Shown here: piece by piece, positions 5,762 through 5,838 of the stretch | How positions within the stretch are numbered: position 1 is the first letter of the stretch | Layout of the letters: every line of letters begins with the position of its first letter | Assembly: GCA_947463845.1 (NCBI GenBank) | Contig: CANHUM010000115.1 | Coordinates: forward strand, 1 to 5,838 | Direction: 5' to 3' | Length of the DNA stretch: 5,838 nt | DNA from: Comamonadaceae bacterium | GTDB lineage: Bacteria > Pseudomonadota > Gammaproteobacteria > Burkholderiales > Burkholderiaceae_C | The notes under the pieces: generated by a model | What the model was told of the DNA's origin: nothing | Database searches by the model: none | What the model saw: only the letters and a program-made list of their open reading frames with translations | Program-made: the position numbers and the translations under genes

Positions 5762-5838
5762 GAAGACCTGCGGCCATGCACAGGGCCAGAACCTTGAAGA
5801 CGCTCCAGTTTTTCCGAATCAGCAGCCAGCTGGCAAGC
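5742..5838 (-). CDS. C-terminal fragment of a probable membrane protein, enters from right edge
   Basis: The last 31 residues of a minus-strand reading frame ending at TGA (5744-5742): LASWLLIRKNW followed by SVFKVLALCMAAGLLRQLIV. It is open to the window edge, has GC-rich third positions like the other genes, and its final 18 or so residues look like a terminal transmembrane helix. The basic segment followed by a hydrophobic helix right at the C-terminus vaguely recalls TSUP (TauE/SafE) permeases, but that is a weak guess from 31 residues. The stop codon lies at the edge of the hairpin described above, 25 bases from the stop of the convergent repeat-protein gene. Confidence 0.5.
   Translation of the reverse strand, partial: LASWLLIRKNWSVFKVLALCMAAGLLRQLIV

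Overview
The window looks like chromosomal DNA of a betaproteobacterium of the order Burkholderiales, most likely a Comamonadaceae member. It is GC-rich with strong G/C bias at third codon positions. It carries a feruloyl-CoA synthase-type ligase beside a crotonase and a thiolase, and a secreted DUF4148-like repeat protein, a family I know mainly from Burkholderiales. No tRNA, rRNA, CRISPR array, insertion sequence or phage gene is visible.

Region 1 (1-3298, minus strand) is a tightly packed catabolic operon read from right to left: enoyl-CoA hydratase (2492-3298), feruloyl-CoA synthase-like ligase (613-2463), then the N-terminal 190 residues of a thiolase (1-571) that runs off the left edge. 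The gaps are only 28 and 41 bases. Together they could activate a hydroxycinnamate-type aryl-propenoic acid to its CoA thioester, hydrate the side-chain double bond and cleave off acetyl-CoA. The 3-hydroxyacyl-CoA dehydrogenase step is not in the window and may lie beyond the left edge. The operon is preceded by a perfect TATAAT -10 hexamer, a perfect 16-bp palindrome just downstream of the expected start of transcription, and a strong ribosome binding site. This arrangement suggests control by a dimeric repressor.

Region 2 (3390-5086, minus strand) is a two-gene unit: a conserved-looking 113-residue soluble protein of unknown function whose stop overlaps the start of a 452-residue MATE-family efflux protein (ATGA overlap). 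No clear terminator separates this unit from the catabolic operon, so some read-through is possible.

Region 3 (5087-5838) holds a 150-base divergent intergenic region with a 26-bp imperfect inverted repeat. A plus-strand gene follows for a small exported protein made of three 45-residue DUF4148-like repeats. The last feature is the C-terminal 31 residues of a convergent, hydrophobic minus-strand protein entering from the right edge. An 11-bp-stem hairpin lies across the convergent ends.

I did not find a clear new multi-gene system. The observations most worth a second look are the paired cysteines of the repeat protein, the probable beta-oxidative (not lyase) logic of the aromatic-acid operon with its operator, and the unknown protein coupled to the MATE exporter.
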